Below, one piece after another: positions 18,402 through 27,415 of a DNA stretch of 64,000 bases; position 1 is the stretch's first letter, and each line of letters opens with the position of its first letter. Source of the stretch: Helicobacter cetorum MIT 00-7128 (GTDB lineage: Bacteria; Campylobacterota; Campylobacteria; Campylobacterales; Helicobacteraceae); contig NC_017737.1 of the NCBI RefSeq assembly GCF_000259255.1, positions 496,001-560,000 on the forward strand, written 5' to 3'. The translations under genes and the position numbers were made by a program. The notes under the pieces were generated by a model, which was given only the letters and a program-made list of their open reading frames with translations, did no database searches and was not told where the DNA came from.

Positions 18402-18435
18402 TTAACTAAATATTATTTATTTGTAGTTAGTATTA
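18402..18435 (-). promoter_or_regulatory. NikR-like nickel-response operator of ureA
   Basis: Read on the minus strand, the segment is TAATACTAAC followed by an AT-rich stretch and ATATTTAGTTA. As I recall the H. pylori ureA NikR box (ATAACACTAATTCATT..AATTAGTTA), most positions match, and the spacing upstream of the -10 is similar. In H. pylori nickel-bound NikR activates ureA from this place. The identification rests on sequence resemblance and position. Confidence 0.65.
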
Positions 18436-18703
18436 TCCTTTTTTGATAAGCTTAAGAAGTGTGTGTTTTAGGTACTTTTATGGTGTTAATAATGCTAGAT
18501 AAAGTTTAACTTTTGAGCTAATTTAGAAGTGTAAAATTTGTTATTAATTTTTTAAAAACGATTGTTTATTTTTAATATCTTAACAAAAGAATTACCCTTG
18601 CAGTTTATCAAGAAAAGGTCAATGTAGATTAAATGAATTAAAATGTAATAAAATATTAAAGAATTAAAACTTAGGGCAAAAAATATAGAGTAAGAATGAA
18701 TAA

Positions 18704-18779
18704 TGGTGGCCACGACTGGACTTGAACCAGCGACCACTACCATGTCAAGGTAGTGCTCTACCAACTGAGCTACGCGACC
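18704..18779 (-). tRNA. tRNA-Val (GAC)
   Basis: A 76-base cloverleaf with encoded CCA on the minus strand. The acceptor GGTCGCG pairs with CGTGGCC, the D-arm is GCTCAGTTGGTAGAGC, the T-arm is CTGGTTCAAGTCCAG, and the anticodon loop CTTGACATG reads GAC. It lies just downstream of lspA on the same strand. A 70-codon open frame crossing it is discarded. Confidence 0.97.
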
Positions 18780-18796
18780 TTTTAAACAACAAGGGC

Positions 18797-19267
18797 TTAA
18801 TTATGCCCTAAAGTTGTTTTGTTTTTGCTTAAAAATTCTTTTAAAATTAAGAGACCTACGCCAATATCTATCATCACATCAGCAAAATTAAAAATGGCAA
18901 AATCAAATCCATAATGATAATACACATAATCCACCACGCCCCCATGCACAAATCTATCTAAGATATTAGACACACCAGCTCCAAAGATTATGCCAAATTC
19001 TATGCTATAAGCTTTAAAAAAAGTTTTTTGACGCACTAGAAAAATAAAAAGCCCTATGATTAAAAGGATTTGTAGGTATTTTAAATATTCATCTAAAAAA
19101 CTTAACAGTGAAAATGCTACGCCTTTGTTATAGACTAGAACAATATCTATAATAAAACTTTCAAAGCGAAACCCTTGCAAGATAACATATTTAATCAATT
19201 GGTCAAGCCCTAGAATAAGGGCAAAAAAACCTATAAATATTAAAGAAGTTTTTTGAGATTTTAACAA
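18797..19267 (-). CDS. lspA: lipoprotein signal peptidase LspA
   Basis: LspA is the aspartic protease that cleaves prolipoproteins after lipidation in the inner membrane. The 156-residue protein has four membrane spans, the DQLIKY motif near the N-terminus, [30 protein letters not shown] with one catalytic aspartate, and [12 protein letters not shown] with the second. The start is TTG at 19267, preceded by AAGGA, overlapping the end of glmM by 7 bases. Its substrates here would include the small lipoproteins at 11538, 40143 and 52369. Confidence 0.95.
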   Translation of the reverse strand: MLKSQKTSLIFIGFFALILGLDQLIKYVILQGFRFESFIIDIVLVYNKGVAFSLLSFLDEYLKYLQILLIIGLFIFLVRQKTFFKAYSIEFGIIFGAGVSNILDRFVHGGVVDYVYYHYGFDFAIFNFADVMIDIGVGLLILKEFLSKNKTTLGHN

Positions 19268-20598
19268 AGTTGTCCTTCAAAAAATTCTTTTAGCTCTTGC
19301 ATTTTAGTTTCTAGGGTTTTTTCATCTTTGCCCTCTAAAAGAATGCGTAATTTATTTTCTGTCCCACTATAGCGAATGAGATGACGGATTTGCAATTTTT
19401 CTAACTCTTTAATGAGATTATTATAGCCTTTTAGACTTTCTAGGGTGGGCTTTTTTTGCACGCTTAAATTCACAAGACTTTGAGGGTATAATTCAAAGGG
19501 ATTAAGAGTGGTTGAACTTGGTTTTTTACTTTCTAAAACTAATGCGCTTACTTGTAGGGCGCTCACTAAGCCATCGCCGGTTTTTGCATAATCACTAAAG
19601 ATAATATGCCCGCTTTGCTCGCCTCCAAAATTAGCATTATTTAAACGCATGCACTCGCTTACGAATTTATCGCCAATCGCACAATACTTTAATTCTAAAT
19701 CTTTTGTGTGTAGATATTCTTTTAGTGCAAGATTGCTCATATTAGTCGCAACAATCACTTTAGAAGAAAGGGCATTTTTAGATTTTTGATACGCTCCTAA
19801 CACCCCAATAAGCTTATCCCCATGCACAATATTTCCTAAATTATCTACGACTACCAATCTATCAGCATCGCCATCTAGCGCAAAGCCTAAATCCGCACGA
19901 TATTTTCTAACTTCTTCGCCTAATTGTGTAGGATAGAGCGCTCCGCATTGATGGTTAATGTTGCACCCATTAGGCTTATCATTGATAATGACCACATCAG
20001 CTCCAAGCTCACTAAAAACAACCGGAGCGACCTTATATGCTGCACCATTAGCTGTATCTAAAACTATACGCATGCCTTGTAGGTCTAAATGCTTGGGAAA
20101 AGAGTGTTTTAAATGCACGATGTAGCGTCCTATAACATCATCAATTCTTTTAGCATTACCAATATTTTCGCCTACCTTGTAGCTAGAGTGCAACAATTCT
20201 TCATTTTGAAAGATTTCTTCAATGGCTTTTTCATCATCTTGAGTAAGCTTATAACCAAAAGAATTAAAGAATTTTATGCCATTATCTTCAAAGGGATTGT
20301 GGCTCGCACTAATCATAATGCCTGCATCACAGCGCATATTTTCTGTCAAAAAGGCAATTGCGGGGGTAGGCATAGGACCAATTTGAATCACATTGTAGCC
20401 TATAGAAGTAAGAGCACTCACTAGAGCATTTTCTATCATATAACCGCTTTTTCTTGTGTCTTTGCCAATTAGAATTTTATTAGTGCGTGAAGTTTTTCTA
20501 AAATAGAGTCCCGCAGCAATTCCTAAGCGCATAATAAACATTGGGGTGAGATATGCTCCAGCCTTACCTCTTACGCCATCTGTGCCAAAAATTTTCAT
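19261..20598 (-). CDS. glmM: phosphoglucosamine mutase GlmM
   Basis: GlmM (UreC in older H. pylori papers) converts glucosamine-6-phosphate to glucosamine-1-phosphate for peptidoglycan and lipopolysaccharide. The 445-residue protein shows [11 protein letters not shown] at the start, the phosphoserine loop [17 protein letters not shown] (serine near residue 99), the Mg-binding DGDADR loop (near 240) and the C-terminal phosphate-binding [11 protein letters not shown]. It overlaps lspA and is divergent from rpsT. The place next to the urease locus is the same as in H. pylori. Confidence 0.98.
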   Translation of the reverse strand: MKIFGTDGVRGKAGAYLTPMFIMRLGIAAGLYFRKTSRTNKILIGKDTRKSGYMIENALVSALTSIGYNVIQIGPMPTPAIAFLTENMRCDAGIMISASHNPFEDNGIKFFNSFGYKLTQDDEKAIEEIFQNEELLHSSYKVGENIGNAKRIDDVIGRYIVHLKHSFPKHLDLQGMRIVLDTANGAAYKVAPVVFSELGADVVIINDKPNGCNINHQCGALYPTQLGEEVRKYRADLGFALDGDADRLVVVDNLGNIVHGDKLIGVLGAYQKSKNALSSKVIVATNMSNLALKEYLHTKDLELKYCAIGDKFVSECMRLNNANFGGEQSGHIIFSDYAKTGDGLVSALQVSALVLESKKPSSTTLNPFELYPQSLVNLSVQKKPTLESLKGYNNLIKELEKLQIRHLIRYSGTENKLRILLEGKDEKTLETKMQELKEFFEGQLC

Positions 20599-20722
20599 TA
20601 TTCGTTTTTACCTTAAAAATCTTGTATAAAGTAGCCTAAAAACAAAAATTTAAACTACCTTTAATCAATTTTAAGCTAAAATTATGCCAAAATTTAAATT
20701 ACAAAGGGATTAAAGTAAGGCT

Positions 20723-20992
20723 ATGGCAAATCATAAGTCCGCAGAAAAAAGAATCAGACAGACGCTCAAAAGAACCGAGCGCAATAGGTTTTATAAGACC
20801 AAGATTAAGAACATTATCAAGGCAGTGCGTGAGGCCGTTGCAATTAATGATGTAGCAAAAGCTCAAGAGCGTTTAAAAATTGCTAATAAAGAGTTGCATA
20901 AGTTTGTAAGCAAGGGCATTTTAAAGAAAAATACTGCCTCTAGGAAAGTCTCAAGACTTAATGCTTCAGTGAAAAAAATTGCTCTTGCTTAA
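20723..20992 (+). CDS. rpsT: 30S ribosomal protein S20
   Basis: S20 binds 16S rRNA early in small-subunit assembly. The 89-residue basic protein begins [20 protein letters not shown] and ends with [18 protein letters not shown], the usual family pattern. A strong terminator follows within 30 bases, so rpsT is probably made mostly on its own transcript, with some read-through into prfA. Confidence 0.98.
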   Translation: MANHKSAEKRIRQTLKRTERNRFYKTKIKNIIKAVREAVAINDVAKAQERLKIANKELHKFVSKGILKKNTASRKVSRLNASVKKIALA

Positions 20993-21017
20993 GGGCTGTT
21001 TTTTGACTTCTTTCTAG

Positions 21018-21056
21018 CTCAATAACGATTTTTTAGTTGTTATTGAGTGTTTTTAT
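21018..21056 (+). terminator. intrinsic terminator between rpsT and prfA
   Basis: CTCAATAAC (21018-21026) pairs with GTTATTGAG (21039-21047), followed by TGTTTTTAT. It lies 26 bases after the rpsT stop and 29 bases before the prfA start. Confidence 0.8.
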
Positions 21057-21084
21057 AACTAAATTTTCTTTTTAGGTAGTTTCT

Positions 21085-22143
21085 ATGTCCATTTTAGTAG
21101 AAAAGCTTTCTTCTATTCTCAAACGATACAATGAAATCACGGCGTTATTAAGCGATAGTGAAATTATTAGCGATGTCAAAAAACTCACAGAATTAAGCAA
21201 AGAGCAAAGCTCTATTGAAGAACTTTCAATGGCGAGCAAGGAGTATTTGAGCGTTTTAGAGAGTATCAAGGAAAATAAAGAGCTTTTAGAAGACAAAGAG
21301 TTAAGCGAACTAGCCAAAGAAGAATTAAAAATCTTAGAAGTTAAAAAAGGCGAATTAGAAAGCACTATTAAGCAACTTCTCATTCCTAAAGACCCCAACG
21401 ATGATAAAAACATCTACTTAGAACTAAGGGCTGGCACAGGGGGCGATGAAGCGGGTATTTTTGTGGGGGATTTGTTTAAAGCGTATTGCCGTTATGCAGA
21501 TTTGAAAAAGTGGAAAGTAGAAATTGTAAGCTCTAGTGAAAACAGCGTAGGGGGCTACAAAGAAATCATCGCTCTTATTAAGGGTAAGGGCGTGTATTCA
21601 AGGCTCAAATTTGAAGCTGGCACACACAGAGTCCAAAGAGTTCCAGAGACAGAATCTCAAGGGCGCATCCATACTTCCGCTATCACGGTGGCGATTATGC
21701 CTGAAGTAGATGATGTGGAAGTTTCTATCAATCCTAGTGATTTGAGAATTGAAGTCTTTCGTGCCGGAGGCCACGGAGGACAATGTGTAAACACCACAGA
21801 CTCCGCCGTTCGTATCACGCATATTCCTACTAATATCAGCGTGAGCATGCAAGATGAAAAATCCCAGCATAAAAACAAGGACAAAGCCCTAAAAATCTTA
21901 AAAGCACGCCTTTATGAAAAGCAAATTGAAGAACAACAGCTCACTAACGCTAAAGACAGGAAAGAGCAAGTCGGTAGCGGGGATAGAAGTGAAAGAATCC
22001 GCACTTATAATTACCCACAAAATCGCTTGAGCGAACACAGAATTAACTTGACCTTGTATAGCCTAGAAGAAATCATGCTTTCAGGAAATTTAGATGAAGT
22101 GATTAACCCCTTAATCGCTCACGCTCAAAGTCAGTTTGAGTAA
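21085..22143 (+). CDS. prfA: peptide chain release factor 1
   Basis: RF1 reads UAA and UAG stop codons and triggers peptide release. The 352-residue protein has the GGQ motif in [18 protein letters not shown] and the PxT tripeptide of RF1 in [14 protein letters not shown] (RF2 has SPF). [19 protein letters not shown] block follows. It has its own GTAG-context start after the rpsT terminator. It corresponds to HP0077. Confidence 0.98.
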   Translation: MSILVEKLSSILKRYNEITALLSDSEIISDVKKLTELSKEQSSIEELSMASKEYLSVLESIKENKELLEDKELSELAKEELKILEVKKGELESTIKQLLIPKDPNDDKNIYLELRAGTGGDEAGIFVGDLFKAYCRYADLKKWKVEIVSSSENSVGGYKEIIALIKGKGVYSRLKFEAGTHRVQRVPETESQGRIHTSAITVAIMPEVDDVEVSINPSDLRIEVFRAGGHGGQCVNTTDSAVRITHIPTNISVSMQDEKSQHKNKDKALKILKARLYEKQIEEQQLTNAKDRKEQVGSGDRSERIRTYNYPQNRLSEHRINLTLYSLEEIMLSGNLDEVINPLIAHAQSQFE

Positions 22144-22526
22144 ACTTTGGTTCTTGCTTAGTAGCAATCTCACTACTTAGACTTTTTTAAAATATTCTCT
22201 CTTGATTGCCATTTTTTATGTTGTTTTAATGGCGTGTTTGTATGTGATTAAAAGTAAGTTATTTCAAGTCTTGTAATGATTTATAGTTCTATTTGTAAGA
22301 GTGTTGATTAAAACAAATATAGATAAACTTTAAATTTTAAAGGGCTAAAAAAAGTTTTATAAAAAAATCTAAAAATGTTTGCTTAAATGATTCTTTAGTC
22401 AAATACTTTTAGCTATAAAATCTGTTAATCAATATTTTTATTAAATAGAACCTTATTTATTTTAAAATGGTGTTATGGGATTAAAAAGAATTTGTATTTG
22501 AATATCTGTCTATAAGGAGTTGTTTG
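22144..22526 (+). other. non-coding gap after prfA
   Basis: This AT-rich gap of 383 bases has no convincing gene. A weak inverted repeat, AGTAG with CTACT near 22160-22180 followed by a T-run, may end prfA transcription. A possible -10 (TAAAAT, 22463-22468) and an AAGGAGT ribosome-binding site (22513-22519) belong to the next gene. In H. pylori 26695 the gene after prfA is horA, so accessory DNA begins in this gap. Confidence 0.5.
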
Positions 22527-23993
22527 ATGAGCTGTTGTGTTAAAAGATTGCAAGAAATAGAAGTTTATAAAATTTTACAAGAGCGTGCGAATGAGCCTTT
22601 AAAAAACATTAAAGAGCTTTCGGTGTTTTTGGTTTCTTTATTGACTACTTTTATAATCGTGATTTATCAAGCTTGTTATGTAGTGAATTACATGACAGGC
22701 AAGCAAATATGGGACATTCTTGGTATAGCGTGGCATAATCTTTCAAATTTTAGTATTTTGAATAGTGAAGATACTTATCGGATATATATTTCGTTTCAGT
22801 TGGGGCTATTTTTTGCGTGGCTATTTTTTCTTTACTCTTATTTAATAAATAATAAAGATAAGAGTAGTCGACTTGTTGCATTTATGGTTTTTGTTCTTGG
22901 GTTGATGTTGTTGATTCTACTTTCATTTTTTCCAACTTTGAAGTTATTGATAACTTTAGATGCATTTTGGGATACAAGTGGTTTTCTTAAAACTACGATG
23001 ATATTTTCGCTGAGTTTGAATGTTGTTTTTGTAGCTAGTTCTTTTTTTGAAGAGAAATTTAAGACTTACTTTCCCCCTATTTGGTCTTTTATAATATTCT
23101 TATGTTGGCCTATATTTGTATGGCTTGCTTGGCTGTATGATAATGTTATTTATCACATTCTTATCTCTCAAATTTTTCTCTATTTAGTTATTTTTGTAAT
23201 GCTTATGTTTTTTTTATCTTTACTTTCCTTATTTTTGCTTTCTTGTGATATTTGTTTTTCCATTAAGAAAAATAATGCTTTGTATGCATTAAGAAAAAGG
23301 ATTATTGATAAGCAGATAGCAGATAGAGATACAGATTTAAAAAAGTTGATAGAATATGAACCGGCTCAAACATTTCCATTAAAATTAAGCCTAACAGACC
23401 ATATTAAAACATTTTTTAGTCGTAAATTTTTGATAGGGTTGGTTATTCCATCTTTAGTATTGATTAGCTCGCCTATATTTATATCTTTTTCATACAACGA
23501 TATTTGTGGCAAGAAAAGTATCCATGCTTGTAAGGCTCACTTAGCATTTGGTTTTAACAAAAAACTTGCAGATGATAAACAATCCACAAAAATAGACATT
23601 AAGTTATACGCTGGAAGTGCTAAAATTTATCGTTTGCAACTTAATTATGGGGGTTGTGTGGCATATAGGGAACAAGAAAGAAATTCTTTGAATAATAGAG
23701 GATTTTTTCAAGAACAAGGTTTATTTGCTAAATATATCAACCATGACCGATTTGCCGTTGATTATGGCAAAGATTTTATGGCTCAACCATTTGTTTGTGT
23801 AAAATTTGACAATCAGCCCCTAAGCGAGTCTATAAAACTTTTATCAGAAATCAAAAACAAACCTATTCAAACTCTAAATCCTACGCACGAGACGATGTCA
23901 ATTTACACTTCATGCAAGAATACAGATATTCACAACATCACTTTATGGGTTGAATACAAGGGGCGATTAGAAAAAATAGAGCATGATTTTTAA
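22527..23993 (+). CDS. polytopic membrane protein with C-terminal soluble domain, unknown function
   Basis: The start is ATG at 22527, 7 bases after AAGGAGT; the longer frame opens one codon earlier with TTG. The 488-residue product has about six hydrophobic segments in its first 240 residues, a charged cytoplasmic stretch (KRIIDKQIADRDTDLKKLIEYEP), a further span near residue 305, and a C-terminal domain of about 150 residues with scattered cysteines (CGKKSIHAC, GGCVAY, CVKF, SCKN) that could form disulphides in the periplasm. I recognise no family and know no counterpart between prfA and horA in H. pylori. The high Phe, Leu and Ile content is due to the spans. Confidence 0.85.
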   Translation: MSCCVKRLQEIEVYKILQERANEPLKNIKELSVFLVSLLTTFIIVIYQACYVVNYMTGKQIWDILGIAWHNLSNFSILNSEDTYRIYISFQLGLFFAWLFFLYSYLINNKDKSSRLVAFMVFVLGLMLLILLSFFPTLKLLITLDAFWDTSGFLKTTMIFSLSLNVVFVASSFFEEKFKTYFPPIWSFIIFLCWPIFVWLAWLYDNVIYHILISQIFLYLVIFVMLMFFLSLLSLFLLSCDICFSIKKNNALYALRKRIIDKQIADRDTDLKKLIEYEPAQTFPLKLSLTDHIKTFFSRKFLIGLVIPSLVLISSPIFISFSYNDICGKKSIHACKAHLAFGFNKKLADDKQSTKIDIKLYAGSAKIYRLQLNYGGCVAYREQERNSLNNRGFFQEQGLFAKYINHDRFAVDYGKDFMAQPFVCVKFDNQPLSESIKLLSEIKNKPIQTLNPTHETMSIYTSCKNTDIHNITLWVEYKGRLEKIEHDF

Positions 23994-24070
23994 GTGAGAA
24001 AAAATGTTTGTTTAGCATTAGCGTGTTGGTAAAAGGGCTTGTTTTAACGATTTAGTTTTAAAAACTATCT

Positions 24071-24076
24071 TATAAT
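24071..24076 (+). promoter_or_regulatory. -10 box before the Asp/Asn-rich protein gene
   Basis: TATAAT, a perfect -10 box, lies 28 bases before the ATG at 24104, with GAGGGAA as ribosome-binding site between them. Confidence 0.6.
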
Positions 24077-24103
24077 TCCCTAACAGATTGCATTAGAGGG
24101 AAT

Positions 24104-25819
24104 ATGAATAACAAATTTTTAAAATTAATCGTTTTAGTAGCACTTAGCGCAAGTCAAGTTTATGCTAATAGCGGATTGAATAAGGCGTTATTTGACTTAA
24201 AAGACACTTCTTTAATAGGTAATCTAGTCTCTAGGAAAGTAACTATTGGGGGGTGGCAAGGCAATACCAAAGAATGGGGCGCTAGGGCTTTAAGCTATAT
24301 CAATGTGGCTAATGGTGATGCGAAAAAATTCAGCGCTTTAGTAGCAAAAATGCGTTTTGGCTCTAATTTGGGGGGATTGAGAGAGCATGTATATTTAAAA
24401 GAGGCGCTCAAATTACAAAAAGAATTGAAATACAATCTTAAAGTGATTGCTAGAGATGCTTTTTATAGCTATCGCACCGGCATTTATATTCCCTTAGGTA
24501 TTTCTTTAAAAGACCAAAAAATTGCTCAAAAAATGCTTGCTGATGTCAATATTATTAGCCAATATCTTAGCAAAATGAAAGACACTCAAAATTCCAATAG
24601 TGTGTATAGTGGCTATAGAAGGAGTTCCAATAATTATAGCTATTACAATAATCCTTATGGGTTTTATTATGGATTATATGGTTATGGCATGTATGGTAGT
24701 ATGATGATGATGCAAATGCAAGATTATCTAATGCTTGAAGATTATATTTATGCACTAGACAGAGAAGAGGGTTTAGAGCATGAGGCTATAGCCAATGACA
24801 CCCCTAGAGCTGATACTAGCCCTATACCTAGAGATGAAACTAAAGATACCAATAAAAACCTTGATGACACCAAGTCAAATGATATTAAAGATACTTTAGC
24901 AAATGCTAACATTATGCGATTTTATCGTAACCCTAAATTTAGCAAAGATATTCAAGCACACCGCCTAAATCATGCCTTAGTGAATTTAGACAATAGCCAC
25001 CAATTAAAAGACAACCCCTTATTTAATACCAAAGTAATGCCTTCTAAAAATGTTGATGCGATTACTCATGATGCCAAGCAATTAAATGGCTTAGTCAAAG
25101 AAATTCAAGATTTGAAAGCTCAAGGGGCAAGTGAGCATAAGATTGATTCATTGATAGACAAAGCAAATGATGTGAGAGATAAATTAGATAATAACCTCAA
25201 TCAATTAAATAACGATTTAAAAGATACCCCCAATGACCTCTCAAATTCTGAAAAATTGCAAGTGCATGAAGCAATAGAGAGTGTGCAAAAGCTTAGTGAT
25301 AGTAGCGATACGATTGCAAGCTACTTAGATGGGAGCATGAAAATTGATGATGGGCATGATATGATGGATAATCCTAATATCATGTCCGCACCCTTAATAG
25401 TTCGCTCTAAGCCCCAAGTTAATGCCAATAATAATACTAGCGATAACTCAAAGTATGAGCATTCTAATACTAATATCACAACAGATCGCAACAATAACCC
25501 CTCAAATAATCTTGACACCAAAGACAATTCTAATAATACTGATGTTAAAGATGATACAAACAATGATAACAACACAGATACAAAAGACAATAACGATAAT
25601 AGCGACAATTCAAACGATGATAACTCTAATGACACGAACGACAACACTGATAATAGCGACAATAGCGATAATGCTGATACTGACAATAACGCTGATGAAA
25701 ATCCCGGAGGCGATGATAGTTCTGATGTAGGGGATTCTAATGATATGCAGGATATGAATGACATGCAAGACATGCAAGATATGCAAGATATGAACGATAT
25801 GCAGGATATGATGAACTAG
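24104..25819 (+). CDS. exported protein with Tyr/Gly-rich and long Asp/Asn-rich tail, unknown function
   Basis: The 571-residue product has a signal peptide (MNNKFLKLIVLVALSASQVYA). An ordered-looking N-terminal domain (about 25-165) follows, then a Tyr/Gly/Met-rich patch around residues 170-205, a helical region around 290-410, and a tail of about 130 residues dominated by Asp, Asn, Thr and Ser. It ends in eight MQD/MND-type triplets. The tail is strongly acidic and probably disordered; it could bind cations such as nickel or calcium, but that is inference. The codon repeats make in-frame length variation likely. I know no homologue. Confidence 0.85.
   Translation: MNNKFLKLIVLVALSASQVYANSGLNKALFDLKDTSLIGNLVSRKVTIGGWQGNTKEWGARALSYINVANGDAKKFSALVAKMRFGSNLGGLREHVYLKEALKLQKELKYNLKVIARDAFYSYRTGIYIPLGISLKDQKIAQKMLADVNIISQYLSKMKDTQNSNSVYSGYRRSSNNYSYYNNPYGFYYGLYGYGMYGSMMMMQMQDYLMLEDYIYALDREEGLEHEAIANDTPRADTSPIPRDETKDTNKNLDDTKSNDIKDTLANANIMRFYRNPKFSKDIQAHRLNHALVNLDNSHQLKDNPLFNTKVMPSKNVDAITHDAKQLNGLVKEIQDLKAQGASEHKIDSLIDKANDVRDKLDNNLNQLNNDLKDTPNDLSNSEKLQVHEAIESVQKLSDSSDTIASYLDGSMKIDDGHDMMDNPNIMSAPLIVRSKPQVNANNNTSDNSKYEHSNTNITTDRNNNPSNNLDTKDNSNNTDVKDDTNNDNNTDTKDNNDNSDNSNDDNSNDTNDNTDNSDNSDNADTDNNADENPGGDDSSDVGDSNDMQDMNDMQDMQDMQDMNDMQDMMN
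25742..25813 (+). repeat. 9-bp coding repeat (GAyATGCAr-like) x8
   Basis: Eight imperfect 9-base units, GATATGCAG to GATATGATG, encode the DMQ/DMN triplets at the very C-terminus of the Asp/Asn-rich protein. Because the unit is three codons, copy-number change alters tail length without frameshift. Confidence 0.85.
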
Positions 25820-25867
25820 GATTAGTGGTAGGAAAAAGAAGTTTAGGTCTTAAAAAGAGATTTTAAA

Positions 25868-25891
25868 AAAGGGCTTTAATAAAAGCCCTTT
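25868..25891. terminator. bidirectional terminator
   Basis: AAAGGGCTTT (25868-25877) pairs with AAAGCCCTTT (25882-25891). It lies between the convergent genes ending at 25819 (plus) and 25907 (minus). Confidence 0.75.
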
Positions 25892-25906
25892 AGAAAGTAA
25901 GCTAAG

Positions 25907-26461
25907 TTAGCGACAGATTGAGCCTAATTGCTCTTTGAGCTTTGCATTAGCATAGTTAAGTGCCTTTTGGTTTAATTTGGGAAAACTCTTTTTAAGGATT
26001 CTATCTATGTCTTTTAGCTCACATCTTGCAATGGCAACTTTGACAATAGCAGTTTGCATTTTTTCATTGATGTAAGTATCCATAACTTTTGTATTGTCTA
26101 ATAGATAGCTATAGGCAACCGCTCTAATCGCATCAACATCTTCATCATTGACTTTAGCCTCTTTCTTAAACTCTTTTCTATAAGATTTAAAGAGGTCATG
26201 CATGTCTAAAACAAGACGCATTTTAGCCTCTGAGGTAGCCTGCTCAATACCCATTTTATTATTCATAATAGGAATAGCTGCAATGCCTAATTCTTCGCCA
26301 CGCTTTAATTCATTTTGAGAAAAAATCCATTGGGGAGCGTCTTTATATTCTTCTTTTAAATGTTGTAAATCTTCTAAGCGTGGTTCTTCGCTAGTAAGAA
26401 TAGGCTTTGCCATAGAAATAGCACAGCACACACTAATTCCAAGTAATATCTTTTTTAACAT
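25907..26461 (-). CDS. exported LPP20-like protein, paralogue 1
   Basis: The start is ATG at 26461 (MLKKILLGISVCCAISMA), with AAGGAG 7 bases upstream; the longer frame from 26485 is rejected. The 184-residue product has a signal peptide and then DAPQWIF, GIAAIPI and ATSEAKMRLVLDMH. This resembles the LPP20 family, in which a DAPxWV segment is followed by an alanine-rich helix with a conserved arginine. It ends with a lone cysteine (GSICR). A paralogue of similar length lies 150 bases upstream, sharing LEDLQ, DAIRA and GSIC. LPP20 itself is a surface lipoprotein; this one has no lipobox. The family call is tentative. Confidence 0.8.
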   Translation of the reverse strand: MLKKILLGISVCCAISMAKPILTSEEPRLEDLQHLKEEYKDAPQWIFSQNELKRGEELGIAAIPIMNNKMGIEQATSEAKMRLVLDMHDLFKSYRKEFKKEAKVNDEDVDAIRAVAYSYLLDNTKVMDTYINEKMQTAIVKVAIARCELKDIDRILKKSFPKLNQKALNYANAKLKEQLGSICR

Positions 26462-26613
26462 AAAAACTCCTTCTAGTAATTTCAAAATGGTAGTATATCA
26501 CAATTCAAAATGAGACTAAGTGAGATACTGCCTAACACACACCATAAATCATGCAATTTTATAACAAACAAGCTTTTATCCTAATAGCACCTAAAGCATA
26601 GTTGGTGTGTCTC

Positions 26614-27171
26614 TTAGTGGCAAATAGAGCCTAGTTTCTCTTTAAAACGACGGCTAATATGCTCTAATGCGGTTCTATTTAGGCTAGGAAATCTTTTTCG
26701 CACAGCACGATTTAATTCATACAAAGAGCAATGTATAATAGCCACTTTGACTACAGCAGTTTGCGTGCTTTTATTCACATAAGTATTAGTGGCTATGGTA
26801 TTGTTTAATAAATAGCCAAAAACAATCGCTCTAATCGCATCAACTTGTTCCTCATCAAGGTCGCCGGTATGTTCAAGTTCTTTTCTATAAGCCTTAAAAA
26901 GATTGTGAAATTTAAGGATTAAGCGCATTTTAGCATCTGAAGTAGCCTTTTCAAGCCCTAATTTTTCATTGGTGATAGGGATATTGGCAATGCCTAATTC
27001 TTCTTTATTTTTCAAGTCATGCTTTTTGGTAAAGACCCATTCGGGAGCGTCCTTGTATTGCGCTTTCTTGTTTTGCAAATCTTCTAAATGAGGCTCTTTG
27101 GTTTCTATAATAGGCTTAGCTAACAAAAGAGCATAACAAGCACTCATGCTTAATAGTATTCTTTTTAACAT
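26614..27171 (-). CDS. exported LPP20-like protein, paralogue 2
   Basis: The 185-residue product aligns with the neighbour at 25907 over its whole length: MLKxILLxxSxCxA signal peptide, KPIxxxxEPxLEDLQ, YKDAPEWVF, ATSDAKMRLILKFH, DAIRAIVFGYLL and a terminal GSICH. A gene duplication is the simplest origin. AAAAGGAAC before ATG is the ribosome-binding site. Its promoter region carries a 17-base homopolymer (27247-27263), so expression may vary in phase, whereas paralogue 1 has no such tract. Confidence 0.8.
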   Translation of the reverse strand: MLKRILLSMSACYALLLAKPIIETKEPHLEDLQNKKAQYKDAPEWVFTKKHDLKNKEELGIANIPITNEKLGLEKATSDAKMRLILKFHNLFKAYRKELEHTGDLDEEQVDAIRAIVFGYLLNNTIATNTYVNKSTQTAVVKVAIIHCSLYELNRAVRKRFPSLNRTALEHISRRFKEKLGSICH

Positions 27172-27201
27172 TAAAGTGTTCCTTTTAACGATTAGTAGTG
27201 T

Positions 27202-27207
27202 AATAAT
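27202..27207 (-). promoter_or_regulatory. predicted extended -10 of LPP20-like paralogue 2
   Basis: The minus strand reads TGTATTAT, an extended -10 (TATTAT) 31 bases before the start codon. The A17 tract lies about 40-56 bases further upstream, where the alpha-subunit UP element would be. Confidence 0.45.
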
Positions 27208-27246
27208 ACAATAATTTATGCTAGAAAGTAATAAGATATATCAATG

Positions 27247-27263
27247 TTTTTTTTTTTTTTTTT
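27247..27263. repeat. homopolymer of 17 T (A17 on the transcribed minus strand)
   Basis: Seventeen uninterrupted Ts lie 75-92 bases upstream of the start of the minus-strand gene at 27171. Tracts of this kind in the same promoter position tune sabA transcription in H. pylori by slippage. Confidence 0.95.
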
Positions 27264-27376
27264 GAAATGGCAAGGGGGCTAAAATAGGGGGTTTATAAAG
27301 GTTTTTTTACATTTACTTGGAAGTTAAATTTTGGTTTTTTTAGATTGTTTTAATAAGGCTAAAAGATGTTTAAATC

Positions 27377-27407
27377 AACATGCAATGATTTAAAATTATT
27401 GCATGTT
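27377..27407 (-). terminator. hairpin after the horA-like gene
   Basis: AACATGCAAT (27377-27386) pairs with ATTGCATGTT (27398-27407), a perfect 10-bp stem starting 8 bases beyond the horA-like stop. The T-run is poor, so it may protect the 3' end rather than terminate alone. Confidence 0.55.
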
Positions 27408-27415
27408 TGAAAGGC

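Noticed and set aside
18552-18764. 70-codon minus-strand ORF across tRNA-Val
   Set aside because: Its start lies inside the tRNA gene and it has no ribosome-binding site or recognisable sequence.
25321-25773. 150-codon minus-strand ORF rich in Ser and Leu
   Set aside because: It is the antisense shadow of the Asp/Asn repeat region; the plus-strand frame has promoter, ribosome-binding site and signal peptide.
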